This document shows positions 16,047 through 24,327 of a DNA stretch of 52,071 bases, piece by piece (the first letter of the stretch is position 1; the number at the start of each line of letters is the position of its first letter). The DNA comes from Pseudomonadota bacterium (GTDB taxonomy: Bacteria > Myxococcota_A > UBA9160 > UBA4427): contig JAKSBN010000293.1 of NCBI GenBank assembly GCA_022361175.1, forward strand, positions 1 through 52,071, in the 5' to 3' direction. The notes beneath the pieces were generated by a model. It made no database searches and had not been told where the DNA came from. It saw nothing but the letters and a program-made list of their open reading frames with translations. The translations under genes and the position numbers were made by a program.

Positions 16047-16874
16047 CTAGGCGCGCTGGCGTTCCAGGAAATCGTGGAGCAGCCACTGCGAGATGCTGAT
16101 CCGCCCCGGGAAGACGTTGGGAAGCGCGTCGGCCCGGTACCAGCCGGCGTCCTCGATCTCGTGGAGATCGGGTCGAATCTCACCACTCGCGTACTGGGCC
16201 GTGAAGCCCAGCATGAGCGAGTTCGGGAAGGGCCACGGCTGGCTGCCGAAGTAGCGCACGTCCCTGACGCGGATGCCCACCTCTTCTTCCACCTCGCGGT
16301 GGACGGCGTCCTCGACGCTCTCGCCCGGATCCACGAAGCCGGCCAGGACGCTGTAGATGCCCGGCGGAAACTGCGGCCCGCGCGCCAGCAAGATCTCCTC
16401 GCCGCGCTCGACCGCCACGATGATGGCGGGTGACAGGCGCGGGAAGTGGGCGAGCCCGCACTGGGTGCACAGCCGCGAGCGATCGTGTTCGGCGCGCTTG
16501 GTGGGCGCGGCACAGGCACCGCAGAACTGGTGCTGGCGGTCCCACTCCACGATCTGCACCGCTCGGCCCGCCAGCGCGGCGAGGGTCTCGCTCACTTGGC
16601 CGTAGAGCATGCGCAGGTCGCGAAACCGCATGCCCGCAGGCGCGGGCGCATCGTCGGGGAGCTCCGCCGAGTGGCACGGCGTGTCGCCCAGCATGCCCAA
16701 GAACTGGGTCCGCAGCGGCGACAGTCCGAGTGTCTCGAGGCTCTCCAAGCTCTCGACGCCACCGCTCTCGGTCACCAGCAGCTCGCGCTTGCGGAACGCG
16801 AACCAGTAGCCCGTCGACGAGGCTTCGGGGCTCGGCTTCGTGCTGGGTATAAACCGGGGGGTGTCATCGCTCAT
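16047..16874 (-). CDS. nudC: NAD(+)/NADH diphosphatase
   Basis: Hydrolyses NADH to NMNH and AMP; NudC also removes NAD caps from RNA in E. coli. 275 residues. Zinc ribbon with Cys118, Cys121, Cys136 and Cys139 (FCGAC ... LCTQC), then the Nudix box GFVDPGESVEDAVHREVEEEVG, followed at once by SQPWPFPNSLM, the signature that separates NudC from other Nudix enzymes. Length and order are normal. ATG at 16874; TGCTAAGCT (extended -10, hexamer 16888-16883) lies 8 nt upstream with no Shine-Dalgarno. A short hairpin (16000-16023) follows the gene. Confidence 0.93.
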   Translation of the reverse strand: MSDDTPRFIPSTKPSPEASSTGYWFAFRKRELLVTESGGVESLESLETLGLSPLRTQFLGMLGDTPCHSAELPDDAPAPAGMRFRDLRMLYGQVSETLAALAGRAVQIVEWDRQHQFCGACAAPTKRAEHDRSRLCTQCGLAHFPRLSPAIIVAVERGEEILLARGPQFPPGIYSVLAGFVDPGESVEDAVHREVEEEVGIRVRDVRYFGSQPWPFPNSLMLGFTAQYASGEIRPDLHEIEDAGWYRADALPNVFPGRISISQWLLHDFLERQRA

Positions 16875-16882
16875 GGCCTGGC

Positions 16883-16888
16883 AGCTTA
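16883..16888 (-). promoter_or_regulatory. Extended -10 box of nudC
   Basis: TAAGCT preceded by TGC (extended -10) on the minus strand; the gap to ATG 16874 is 8 nt, implying a leaderless mRNA. Confidence 0.4.
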
Positions 16889-17040
16889 GCAGCGTCTCCT
16901 ACGCGCTCGGCAGAATTCCGCCGCGACGGGACATCCGTTGCGACACGCGTTCGTTGTGCCGCACGTCTGCACCGCGTTTGCACGCGGAAGAAGCCGCATC
17001 CTGGACGCAAGTGGAATTGGGGCTTCACCCGAGGTTCGAA

Positions 17041-17553
17041 GTGGCCGATGAACACGACTATATGACTCGCGAGTTGGTTCAGAATTGGTTTCGGGAGTAC
17101 GCCTCCCTCGACCGTCGGCGCACCGGCGAAGGGCTGACGCCCATCGAGTACCAGCGCTGGCTCGACCTGCACGAGAAGCTGAGCCGCGAGTTCTCCGACC
17201 CCCCGGCGTCGGGCGACCGCCGCGGCAGCGTGCGCGTTCCGATCAAGTTGAAGGTCGAGTTCCGCAGCAACGACTCCGTGCGTCGCGCCATCATTCGCAG
17301 CACGTCCCGGAGCGGGCTGTTCATCAACACGCCGTTTCCGCCCGAGGTCGGCACCACCATCACCCTGTGCATCCACATCGAAAGCACCGGAGAGACGATC
17401 GAAGTGCCTTGCGACGTGATCTCGAACAACGTGGGCGAAGGCTTCGACACCAACGTGCTCGGCATGGGCGTGTGTTTTCGTCAGATGCCCCCGGACGTCC
17501 GCAAGCAACTGGACGAGATCTACGGATCCGCCCTGGCATCCGAAGACGACTAG
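17041..17553 (+). CDS. PilZ-domain protein
   Basis: Probable c-di-GMP receptor. 170 residues: an N-terminal helical part (RELVQNWFREYASLDRRRTGEGLTPIEYQRWLDLHEKL) and a PilZ barrel from about residue 58 (RRGSVRVPIKLKVEFRS ... GMGVCFRQM). The RxxxR motif is present (RGSVR). The second ligand motif, normally D/N-x-S-x-x-G, reads STSRSG, so the first residue is Ser. This type resembles the deltaproteobacterial PilZ subfamily. GTG at 17041 has GAGG six bases upstream; ATG 17062 is the alternative. Divergent from nudC over a 166-bp spacer. Confidence 0.83.
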   Translation: MADEHDYMTRELVQNWFREYASLDRRRTGEGLTPIEYQRWLDLHEKLSREFSDPPASGDRRGSVRVPIKLKVEFRSNDSVRRAIIRSTSRSGLFINTPFPPEVGTTITLCIHIESTGETIEVPCDVISNNVGEGFDTNVLGMGVCFRQMPPDVRKQLDEIYGSALASEDD

Positions 17554-17593
17554 CTTCGACTTCCGGCCCTCCCCTGCGCCGAACCCCTGGCGG

Positions 17594-17610
17594 CCCGCCT
17601 GTGCGGCGGG
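17594..17610 (+). terminator. Hairpin after the PilZ gene
   Basis: CCCGCC-TGTGC-GGCGGG, a 6-bp perfect stem with a 5-nt loop about 40 bp after the PilZ stop. No U-tract, as is common at high GC. Confidence 0.45.
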
Positions 17611-17637
17611 TCGCCGCGCGGCCGCCCGCGATTGGCT

Positions 17638-17667
17638 TTGACACGCGAGTCAATCCCCGCGTAGAGT
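17638..17667 (+). promoter_or_regulatory. Promoter and overlapping inverted repeat before the alcohol dehydrogenase
   Basis: TTGACA (17638-17643), 18-bp spacer, TAGAGT (17662-17667), about 80 bp before ATG 17750. TTGAC-N6-GTCAA (17638-17653) overlaps the -35 box, a typical repressor position. Its right half CGAGTCA is shared with the fatty-acid operon operator at 34716-34728. Confidence 0.6.
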
Positions 17668-17749
17668 CTGGGTGCTGGTCCCGCGCGCGCCCCGAACCCC
17701 TCACTCCGGGCCGAGCCCCCGCTCGCGCCCGCCCACGAAGGAGCCCCCC

Positions 17750-18862
17750 ATGGCCAAGCAGGGCAAGGCCGTTCTCTGTCGCGAACTCAACAAGCCGGTG
17801 GTGGTGGAGACGGTCGAGATCGAGTCGCCCCGGCGCGACGAGGTGATGATCAAGATGACGGCCTGCGGCGTCTGTCACAGCGACCTGTCGGCCACCAACG
17901 GGACGATTCCGTTCCCGCCGCCTCTGGTGCTCGGCCACGAGGCCAGCGGCGTGATCGAAGAGGTGGGCGAGGGCGTGACGGACCTCCAGGTCGGGCAGAC
18001 CGTGGTGGTGTCGTGGATTCCCATGTGCGGCCAGTGCCGCTACTGCACCCAGGGCCGGCCGGCCCTGTGCGACATGGGCGCCCGCGCGTCGTTGACGCTG
18101 CCCGACGGCACCGGACGCATCCAGGACGCGAACGGCAAGCCGGTGCACCACTTCGCCGGGGTCGCCGTGATGGCCGAGTACGCGACGCTGCACCGCGACA
18201 ACGTGATCCCCATCGAAGAGGGCATTCCCGCGAGCTCCGCCGCGCTGGTGGGGTGCGCGGTGATGACGGGCGTCGGGGCGGCACTCAACACCGTGAAGGT
18301 GGAGCCGGGCTCGACCGTCGCCGTGCTGGGAGCCGGGGGCATCGGCTTGAACGCCATCCAAGGCGCGGCCCTGGCGGGCGCCAAGACCATCATCGCCGTC
18401 GACATGGAAGACAAGAAGCTCGAGTTCGCGCGCAGCTTCGGCGCCACTCACACGGTGAACCCCGGATCCGACGGCGAGGCCGTGGCCAAGGTGCGGGAGA
18501 TCGTGCCGACCGGCGTCGACTACGCGTTCGAGTGCATCGGACTGCCGGCAACGATCCTCCAGGCCTACAACTGCGTCGGCAAGGGCGGCACCGCGTGCGT
18601 GGTGGGCGTCTCCAAGGCGACGGACAACGTCACGCTCAGCACCTTCTCCATGCCCTTCTCGGAGAAGATCCTGACGGGTTCCATGTACGGCTCGGCTCGG
18701 CCCCGCATCGATTTCCCGCGGCTTCTCGATCTCTATCGAGCGGGCAAGCTGAAGCTCGACGAGCTGGTGACCGCCACCTACTCGATCGACCAGGCACCGC
18801 AGGCATTCGAAGACCTGCAGAGCGGCACCAACGCCCGCGGCGTGATCGTCTTCGACGCCTAG
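17750..18862 (+). CDS. Zinc-dependent alcohol dehydrogenase (MDR family)
   Basis: 370 residues, medium-chain dehydrogenase/reductase. Catalytic-zinc residues: Cys39 and His63-Glu64 (CGVCHSDL, GHEASG). Structural-zinc Cys93, 96, 99 and 107 (CGQCRYC ... ALC) are all present. Nucleotide-binding loop GAGGIGLNAIQGAALAG with a following Asp (AVDMEDKK) favours NAD(H). The insertion between lobes and the overall sequence look like class III / glutathione- or thiol-dependent alcohol dehydrogenases, but the substrate is not fixed. ATG at 17750 follows GAAGGAG. Flanked by its own promoter and a strong terminator, so monocistronic. Confidence 0.88.
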   Translation: MAKQGKAVLCRELNKPVVVETVEIESPRRDEVMIKMTACGVCHSDLSATNGTIPFPPPLVLGHEASGVIEEVGEGVTDLQVGQTVVVSWIPMCGQCRYCTQGRPALCDMGARASLTLPDGTGRIQDANGKPVHHFAGVAVMAEYATLHRDNVIPIEEGIPASSAALVGCAVMTGVGAALNTVKVEPGSTVAVLGAGGIGLNAIQGAALAGAKTIIAVDMEDKKLEFARSFGATHTVNPGSDGEAVAKVREIVPTGVDYAFECIGLPATILQAYNCVGKGGTACVVGVSKATDNVTLSTFSMPFSEKILTGSMYGSARPRIDFPRLLDLYRAGKLKLDELVTATYSIDQAPQAFEDLQSGTNARGVIVFDA

Positions 18863-18886
18863 GGGTCGCCCCCGGGCCTCTTTCCC

Positions 18887-18923
18887 GGGGACCTCCGGCC
18901 GCCTCGTGCGGCCGGAGGTCCCC
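18887..18923 (+). terminator. Strong terminator hairpin after the alcohol dehydrogenase
   Basis: A perfect 16-bp stem (18887-18902 with 18908-18923) and a 5-nt CTCGT loop, 25 bp after the stop. No U-tract. A smaller overlapping hairpin (CCCCGGG/CCCGGGG) lies just upstream. Confidence 0.75.
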
Positions 18924-18988
18924 GTCCCGCGTCCCCGCAGGCCGTTCTCGCGGCGATTGGGGGACTTCCGAGTTCGCAGCGGCCGTGG

Positions 18989-19021
18989 ATCGGACTGAGG
19001 AATTCCTCGGGGTGGTCCGAT
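18989..19021. promoter_or_regulatory. Nested palindromes upstream of sppA
   Basis: Outer arms ATCGGAC (18989-18995) and GTCCGAT (19015-19021) enclose the 12-bp palindrome GAGGAATTCCTC (18997-19008). It ends 37 bp before the sppA ATG. A dimeric regulator or cruciform site is possible; no consensus known to me fits. Confidence 0.45.
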
Positions 19022-19058
19022 AGGTTCGGGAGAAGTCCTGGGCAGGGAGGGGACCCCC

Positions 19059-20816
19059 ATGACCACAGACCAATCGACTCCGGCTCCGCCCCGGCGCTTC
19101 GGCGTGCGCCTGCTCGTGCGCCTCGGCGTCTTCGCGGTGCTGCTGCTGCTGATCCTCTCGCTGTGGTCGCCGGACGACGGCCCCGAGGTCCAGGCGGGTT
19201 CCACGCTGGTCCTGCCCATCTCGGGGAGCTACGTGGAGTCGGCGGACGGCGGGCTCTTCGGGCGCCTCTTGGGTGACACGGGCACGCCCTTTCTCTCCGT
19301 CCTCTCGACCCTGGCCCTGGCCGAGCGCGACAGCCGGATCGAGGCCGTCGTGCTGCGGGTGCGAAGCAGCGATCTCGGCTGGGGCAAGATCCAGGAACTG
19401 CGGGACGTGATCACGCGGTTGCGCGCCTCGGGCAAGCGCATGGTGGTGTATCTCGAGACCGAGAGCTTCTCCGCGAACAAGGAACTCTACCTGGCATCGG
19501 CGGCCGACCAGGTGCTGATGGCGCCGGGCGCCCTCGCGCCGCTGAACGGCCTGGCGGCCGAGTATCTCTTCTTGGGAGGGCTGTGGGAGAAGCTCGGAGT
19601 CTCGTTCGAGGTCGAACGCATCGGTCGTTTCAAGAGTGCGCCCGAAAGCCTGACCGGGCGCGAGATGTCCGAGGCCAGTCGGGAGATGGCCAACTCCTTG
19701 CTCGACTCTCTCTACGGCCAGTTCGTGGCCGGCCTGGCCCAGGGCCGCGGCTTGACCGAAGAGGAGGTCCGCACGGTGATCGACGCTGCCCCCGTCACCG
19801 GCGAGCAGTTGATGGCGGAAGGGCTGATCGACGGGGTGACGCCCTTGGAGGATTGGCTCGAGACCGAGGAGGCGACCCGGATCGAGGCGCGCGAGTATCG
19901 CTACGTGGATCCGGCGGAACTCGGTTTCGCGCCGGCGGCCCGGGTGGCGCTCATCTACGGCGCCGGCACCGTCGTCACGGGCGACGGCACCCATTCGACC
20001 TCGGGAGAGCCCGTCTTCGCCTCGGACACGGTGTCGCGAGCGATCCGCGAGGCCGCGGAAGCGCCCGGCATCGCCGGCATCATTCTCCGCCTGGACAGCC
20101 CGGGCGGTTCGCCGCTGGCCTCGGAGATCATCTGGGACGCCATGCAGCGGGCCCGCGCCAAGGGGGTTCCCGTCGTCGTGTCCATGTCGGACATGGCGGC
20201 TTCCGGCGGCTACTACGTGGCCGCCGGAGCCGACGCGGTGGTGGCGCCGCCGGGTGCCTACACCGGCTCTATCGGCGTCTTCGTGATGCGCCCGGTGTTG
20301 CGCGAGCTGCTGGAGAAGCTGGGCGTCGGCACGGAGGCACTGGTGCGCGGGGAACAGGCGGAATTCGTGCTGGCTTCGGCTCCGCTCTCGGAGGCCGGCC
20401 GCGAGCGGTTGCGCGGCATGGTGGAGGACATCTACCGGCAGTTCCTGGAACGCGTGTCTGAAGGACGGGATCTGGCGGTGGACGAAGTGGACGCGCTGGC
20501 GCGCGGCCGCGTCTACACCGGAGCGCAGGCTGCCGACCTGGGCCTGGTGGACGAGCTCGGAGGGCTTCGCACCGCCGTGGATCGCATGAAGGGCGTCCTC
20601 TCGCTGGGGCCCGACGACGACGTGGAGCTGGTGGTCTACCCCGCGCCCCAGAGCCTGGCCGACCAGGTGTTGGAGCTCCTGGGGACTCGCCGCGCGCACT
20701 TCGAGCTGCCCGCGTCCCTGGTCCCCGACGGCCTCGAGAACCTGGCCCGCTGGCTGCTGGCCCTGCCCGAGCGACAGCCCCTGCTGGTGCCTCCCGTCTG
20801 GGTCGACGTCCGCTGA
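19059..20816 (+). CDS. sppA: Signal peptide peptidase SppA (protease IV)
   Basis: Membrane-bound serine protease that degrades cleaved signal peptides at the periplasmic face. 585 residues, the long two-domain form. A single N-terminal membrane anchor (LLVRLGVFAVLLLLILSLW), N-terminal domain with the catalytic Lys192 in RIGRFKSAPESLTG, and the C-terminal domain with the nucleophile Ser382 in SMSDMAASGGYYVAAGAD. Spacing matches the E. coli Ser-Lys dyad. GGAGGGGACCCCC precedes the ATG. It starts a rightward unit with an SRPBCC and a hydrolase gene, though the 61-bp gap may hold another promoter. Confidence 0.93.
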   Translation: MTTDQSTPAPPRRFGVRLLVRLGVFAVLLLLILSLWSPDDGPEVQAGSTLVLPISGSYVESADGGLFGRLLGDTGTPFLSVLSTLALAERDSRIEAVVLRVRSSDLGWGKIQELRDVITRLRASGKRMVVYLETESFSANKELYLASAADQVLMAPGALAPLNGLAAEYLFLGGLWEKLGVSFEVERIGRFKSAPESLTGREMSEASREMANSLLDSLYGQFVAGLAQGRGLTEEEVRTVIDAAPVTGEQLMAEGLIDGVTPLEDWLETEEATRIEAREYRYVDPAELGFAPAARVALIYGAGTVVTGDGTHSTSGEPVFASDTVSRAIREAAEAPGIAGIILRLDSPGGSPLASEIIWDAMQRARAKGVPVVVSMSDMAASGGYYVAAGADAVVAPPGAYTGSIGVFVMRPVLRELLEKLGVGTEALVRGEQAEFVLASAPLSEAGRERLRGMVEDIYRQFLERVSEGRDLAVDEVDALARGRVYTGAQAADLGLVDELGGLRTAVDRMKGVLSLGPDDDVELVVYPAPQSLADQVLELLGTRRAHFELPASLVPDGLENLARWLLALPERQPLLVPPVWVDVR

Positions 20817-20877
20817 CGGAGGCCGGCTTCTGGGTCATCCTCTCCGTCTCGGCCGTATGACCGGGAGCGGAGGAACC

Positions 20878-21309
20878 ATGCGACTGTCCCGAGACTTTCG
20901 AGTTGCGCGCCCGCGCGACGAGGTCGTGGCCCGGCTGCTGGAGGACGACGCCCTGACCTCGCTGTTCGCGGACTCCGATACCGAAATCATCGAGAGCACG
21001 CCCGACCGCAAGACCACGCGCACGCGCTACACGGCGCTCGGTCGCGAAGGTGTGGCGACCTTTCACTTCACGTTCCTGGTGGACGGCAACGTGCGCTTCG
21101 AGAAAGTGTGCGACGGCAAGGTGTGGCGCTCGCTCGACGGCGCGCTCAACGTCGAAGAGGAGGGCGACGGCGCCCGCATCGAGATCGAGATGGAGGGCCG
21201 GACCAAGAGCTTCGTACCCGAGTTCACCATCAAGCTCCCGATGGAGGAGCAGATCCGCCAGATGGCCGATGCCCTGCGCGACCACCTCGAGGGCGGTCCC
21301 AGCGCGTGA
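20878..21309 (+). CDS. SRPBCC-fold protein
   Basis: 143 residues shaped like a START/Bet v1 (SRPBCC) domain: an N-terminal strand and V-shaped helices (RLSRDFRVARPRDEVVARLLEDDALTSLF), long curved strands (TFHFTFLVDGNVRFEKVCDG; ARIEIEMEGRTKSFVP) and a long C-terminal helix (LPMEEQIRQMADALRDHLEG). Such proteins bind hydrophobic ligands or act as cyclases; ligand unknown. ATG 20878 is preferred over 20857 because GGAGGAACC stands before it. Coupled to the hydrolase by GTGA. Confidence 0.75.
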   Translation: MRLSRDFRVARPRDEVVARLLEDDALTSLFADSDTEIIESTPDRKTTRTRYTALGREGVATFHFTFLVDGNVRFEKVCDGKVWRSLDGALNVEEEGDGARIEIEMEGRTKSFVPEFTIKLPMEEQIRQMADALRDHLEGGPSA

Positions 21310-22139
21310 ACCACCTCCCTGCGGCAGACGGAACGCGGCTCTACGTCGAGGCGCACGGCGAGGGTCCGGTCGTGCTCTTCTCCTGCGGCTACTGCACGAC
21401 CCACGAGAACTGGCGGCCCCAGGTCGAGCCCCTGTGTCGGGCGGGGTGGCGGGTGGTGTTGTGGGACTTCCGCGGCCACGGCGCTTCCGGGGCTCCGCTC
21501 GAGGCGTCGGCCTATTCGATGGACCACGTGGTGGACGACCTCGGCCGCGTGCTCGACTGGGCGTCTCCCGAGGCGCCGGCCGTGCTGGCCGGGCTCTCCT
21601 TCGGCGGCCTGGCGTCGCTGCACTTCGCGCGCGCTCACGCGTCCCGAGTCCGGGCGCTGGCCCTCATCGACACGGGGCCCGGCTTCAAGAATCCGGAAGC
21701 GGCGGCGCGCTGGCAGTCCCGAGTCGAACACACGGGAAACGTGATCACGACGCGCGGGGTCGAGCGGCTGGTCGCGGGCAAGGGCGCCGCCACCAGCATC
21801 GGACGCCGGACCGAGCTCCCCGCCGCCCAAGCGGCGGCCGCCGCCATCACGGCGCAGAACGCTGAGGCACTGGCACTGTTCGGCCGCTACGTGGCGGGCC
21901 CGGCGCCTCCGGTCATCGACGACCTGCCGGCGATCGCCTGCCCGGCGCTGGTGTTGGTGGGCGAGGAGGACGCCGCCTACCGGCAGGCGGCAGAGGTCAT
22001 GGCCGCCAAGCTGCCCCAGGCCGAGCACAGCGTGGTGCCGGGCGCCGGCCACGTCGTGAACCTGGAGGCGGAGGCCGAGTTCAACCGCCGTCTGCTGCAG
22101 TTCTTGTCGAAGCTGCCCGGCGCACCCGGCCGCCCCTGA
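21306..22139 (+). CDS. Alpha/beta hydrolase
   Basis: 277 residues with the alpha/beta hydrolase core: nucleophile elbow GLSFGG (Ser98), a likely acid at GEEDAAYR and catalytic His in GAGHVVNLEAE. The oxyanion strand reads LFSCGYCTTHENW rather than the usual HGxxxS; WDFRGHGAS follows. It looks like an esterase, lactonase or C-C hydrolase, with no specific substrate. GTG at 21306 overlaps the SRPBCC stop. Ends head-on to thiI with a small hairpin between. Confidence 0.82.
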   Translation: MNHLPAADGTRLYVEAHGEGPVVLFSCGYCTTHENWRPQVEPLCRAGWRVVLWDFRGHGASGAPLEASAYSMDHVVDDLGRVLDWASPEAPAVLAGLSFGGLASLHFARAHASRVRALALIDTGPGFKNPEAAARWQSRVEHTGNVITTRGVERLVAGKGAATSIGRRTELPAAQAAAAAITAQNAEALALFGRYVAGPAPPVIDDLPAIACPALVLVGEEDAAYRQAAEVMAAKLPQAEHSVVPGAGHVVNLEAEAEFNRRLLQFLSKLPGAPGRP

Positions 22140-22146
22140 CCGAATC

Positions 22147-22163
22147 CTAGAGCCCGTCTCTAG
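22147..22163. terminator. Short bidirectional hairpin between hydrolase and thiI
   Basis: CTAGAG-CCCGT-CTCTAG: 6-bp perfect stem, 5-nt loop, in the 20-bp convergent gap. The right arm contains the thiI stop codon. Confidence 0.5.
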
Positions 22164-23692
22164 TCGAAGGGCGTCGGGTCGCCGGCCTCGCGCGCGAGCT
22201 GCACGACGCGGCGCAGGCCGCCCTGCACGTGGTGGGCGTCGAAGCCGGCGTCCCGCATGCGTTCGGCCAGGTGGGCGCTCTTCAGCCCGAACTCGCAGTA
22301 CAGGACGTAGTGCGGCTCGCGGTCGAACTTCTCGTAGGCGGCCAGGGCGCTGGCGAAGTCGAGGAACAGGGCGTCGCGGTAGTGCCACGACGCGTAGGCC
22401 GGCTTCGAGCGCAGGTCGAGGACGGTGGCGCCGGCCGGGATGGCGTCGATCTCCAGGTCCGTGACCTCGAGCGAAGCCAGGTCGAGTGCACGCAGGTCGA
22501 AGACCGAACGCTCGGCGACGGCGCGCTCCAGCACGCCGGGGTTGAGCCGGGCTTCCTGCTCCTGCACCACCGCCTCGCTGGCCGCGGTGGCCGGCTTGCT
22601 GGGAACCAGTGCGCAGTACTCGCCCACCACCTTGGACAGCTCGTACGTCCCGATCGCCTTCGATTGCGCGATGATCTCGTCCTTGTTGAGTCCGACCAGC
22701 GGGCGCAGGATCGGTAGCTCGGTCGCGCGCGAGATCACGGCGAGATTCGCCAGCGTCTGCGACGACACCTGGCCCACGGCCTCGCCCGTCACGATCCCGA
22801 GCGCTCCCCGCTCGCGGGCCACGGCGTCGGCGGCGCGCAGCATGAGCCGCTTCAGCAGCACCTGCCAGTACCGGGGCTGGGTCTCGGCCTGCAGATGGGC
22901 CGACAACTCCTCGAAGTCGATGGCGTGGAAGTGAGGACGCGCACCGTAGGACCAGCGGCGCGCGATCACGTCCATCACGCGCAACGTGCCCAGCTGGTGA
23001 GCACGCCCGCCCAGGTTGCAGAAGACGTAGTCCAGATCGACGCCGCGGCGCTGCAACTGCCAGGCCGCCACCGCCGAGTCGAAGCCCCCCGAGACCAGCG
23101 CCACGGCGTGGCCCTCGACGCCGATGGGCAGGCCCGCCGGGCCGGGGATGGCCTCGCGGAAGAAGTAGGCGCGACCCGCCAGGATCTCGACGTGGGCCTC
23201 CACCTCGGGGTGCGACAGATCGACGCCCGCGGAACGGGGACGCAGCGCGTCTCCCAGGCGCACGGCCAGATCCTGAGACGAGACGGGCACGCGGCTGCGA
23301 TCTCCCACGCGCCGCGCCCGCACGGCGAAGCGGCGGCCCGCCACCGCGGCCCCGAACAGCTCCACGCCCGCGGCCACCAGATCGTCGAGGCTCTGCCAGG
23401 GGCGTTCGTGCGCCAGGGAGACCGACTGCACGCCGAACACCCGGGCCAGCGCCTGGGCCTGGGCGGGGGTCTCGACCCGGGCGAAGCAGCGCGCGTGACC
23501 CCGCTCGATGTGGGGAGAGAGACCCTCTTTGTGCAGGACATCGGCCAGGGCCCGCACCAGGCGGTCCAGGAAGCGCCGGCGCGTGGCCGGAGCCTTGATC
23601 GCCACCTCGCCGCCCCAGCGAATGACGGCGACCAGCGGCGGCCCGTCCCGCGTCACCACGGCGGCCTCCGGTGACGGCTCTGTGTGCGTCAC
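22160..23692 (-). CDS. thiI: tRNA 4-thiouridine synthetase ThiI with rhodanese domain
   Basis: Transfers sulfur to U8 of tRNA and, in bacteria with the rhodanese domain, to ThiS for thiazole synthesis. 510 residues: ferredoxin-like/THUMP region (about 20-195), PP-loop ATPase with SGGFDS at residues 201-206, and a C-terminal rhodanese domain whose loop YVLYCEFGLKSAH carries the active Cys466. Full length, no missing key residue. The GTG at 23692 has GGGAG seven bases upstream. Divergent from the NfeD/SPFH operon across 154 bp (23693-23846) in which I see no gene. Confidence 0.92.
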   Translation of the reverse strand: MTHTEPSPEAAVVTRDGPPLVAVIRWGGEVAIKAPATRRRFLDRLVRALADVLHKEGLSPHIERGHARCFARVETPAQAQALARVFGVQSVSLAHERPWQSLDDLVAAGVELFGAAVAGRRFAVRARRVGDRSRVPVSSQDLAVRLGDALRPRSAGVDLSHPEVEAHVEILAGRAYFFREAIPGPAGLPIGVEGHAVALVSGGFDSAVAAWQLQRRGVDLDYVFCNLGGRAHQLGTLRVMDVIARRWSYGARPHFHAIDFEELSAHLQAETQPRYWQVLLKRLMLRAADAVARERGALGIVTGEAVGQVSSQTLANLAVISRATELPILRPLVGLNKDEIIAQSKAIGTYELSKVVGEYCALVPSKPATAASEAVVQEQEARLNPGVLERAVAERSVFDLRALDLASLEVTDLEIDAIPAGATVLDLRSKPAYASWHYRDALFLDFASALAAYEKFDREPHYVLYCEFGLKSAHLAERMRDAGFDAHHVQGGLRRVVQLAREAGDPTPFD

Positions 23693-23846
23693 GGCGTCAC
23701 TCCCGTGTGTCTTCCCGCTGGCCTCGGGCTGTTCGGTGGGTCGGCTGGCCGGGCTTCACCCCGCGCCTCTCAAGCCGAGCGACAAGGCTACCGAACCAGG
23801 AACGTCCGCGCCCCGCAGGACTCGAGGCGCGACCGGGAGGATTCCC

Positions 23847-24275
23847 ATGCCGTGGTGGGTCTGGATCGTCACCGGGACGGCCCTCATGGGCGCCGAAATC
23901 GTGGTGGCACTCGACTTCTATCTGTTTTTCATCGGCGTGGCGGCGGTGTTGGAGGGGCTCTTGCTGCTGGCGGGCCTGGACGCCCCGCCGTGGGTGCAGT
24001 GGCTCTCGGTCTCCGCCTTCTTCGCCATCGAAGCCGGCGTCTACCAGTTCTGGGTGAAGGACCGTATCACGCAGCCCGATCCGCTAAGCGACGGGGTGGC
24101 GGGACAGCAGGCGATTGCCGTGACGGCGATGGCGCCCGGCGCGCGCGGCAAGGCCGAGCAGAGCGGAGCCCAGTGGGACGCCCACAACGTGGGCGACGCG
24201 GCCATCGAGGCCGGCGAACGCTGCCTCATCGAACGCACGGAAGGGCTCACGCTCTGCGTGCGGCGCATCGACTGA
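23847..24275 (+). CDS. NfeD-like membrane protein
   Basis: 142 residues: two or three membrane helices (WVWIVTGTALMGAEIVVALDFYLFFIGVAAVLEGLLLLAG; VQWLSVSAFFAIEAGVYQF) followed by an OB-fold (GVAGQQAIAVTAMAPGARGKAEQSGAQWDAHNVGDAAIEAGERCLI). This is the short NfeD (NfeD1b) layout, normally paired with an SPFH-domain protein in membrane microdomains or in surveillance with FtsH-type proteases. The SPFH gene follows directly, supporting the call. Good GGGAGG before the ATG. Confidence 0.85.
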   Translation: MPWWVWIVTGTALMGAEIVVALDFYLFFIGVAAVLEGLLLLAGLDAPPWVQWLSVSAFFAIEAGVYQFWVKDRITQPDPLSDGVAGQQAIAVTAMAPGARGKAEQSGAQWDAHNVGDAAIEAGERCLIERTEGLTLCVRRID

Positions 24276-24327
24276 GCGCCGTGCCGCCCCGTGACCGGGG
24301 TTGGCGGCGGACGTAGGAGGGATCGAC

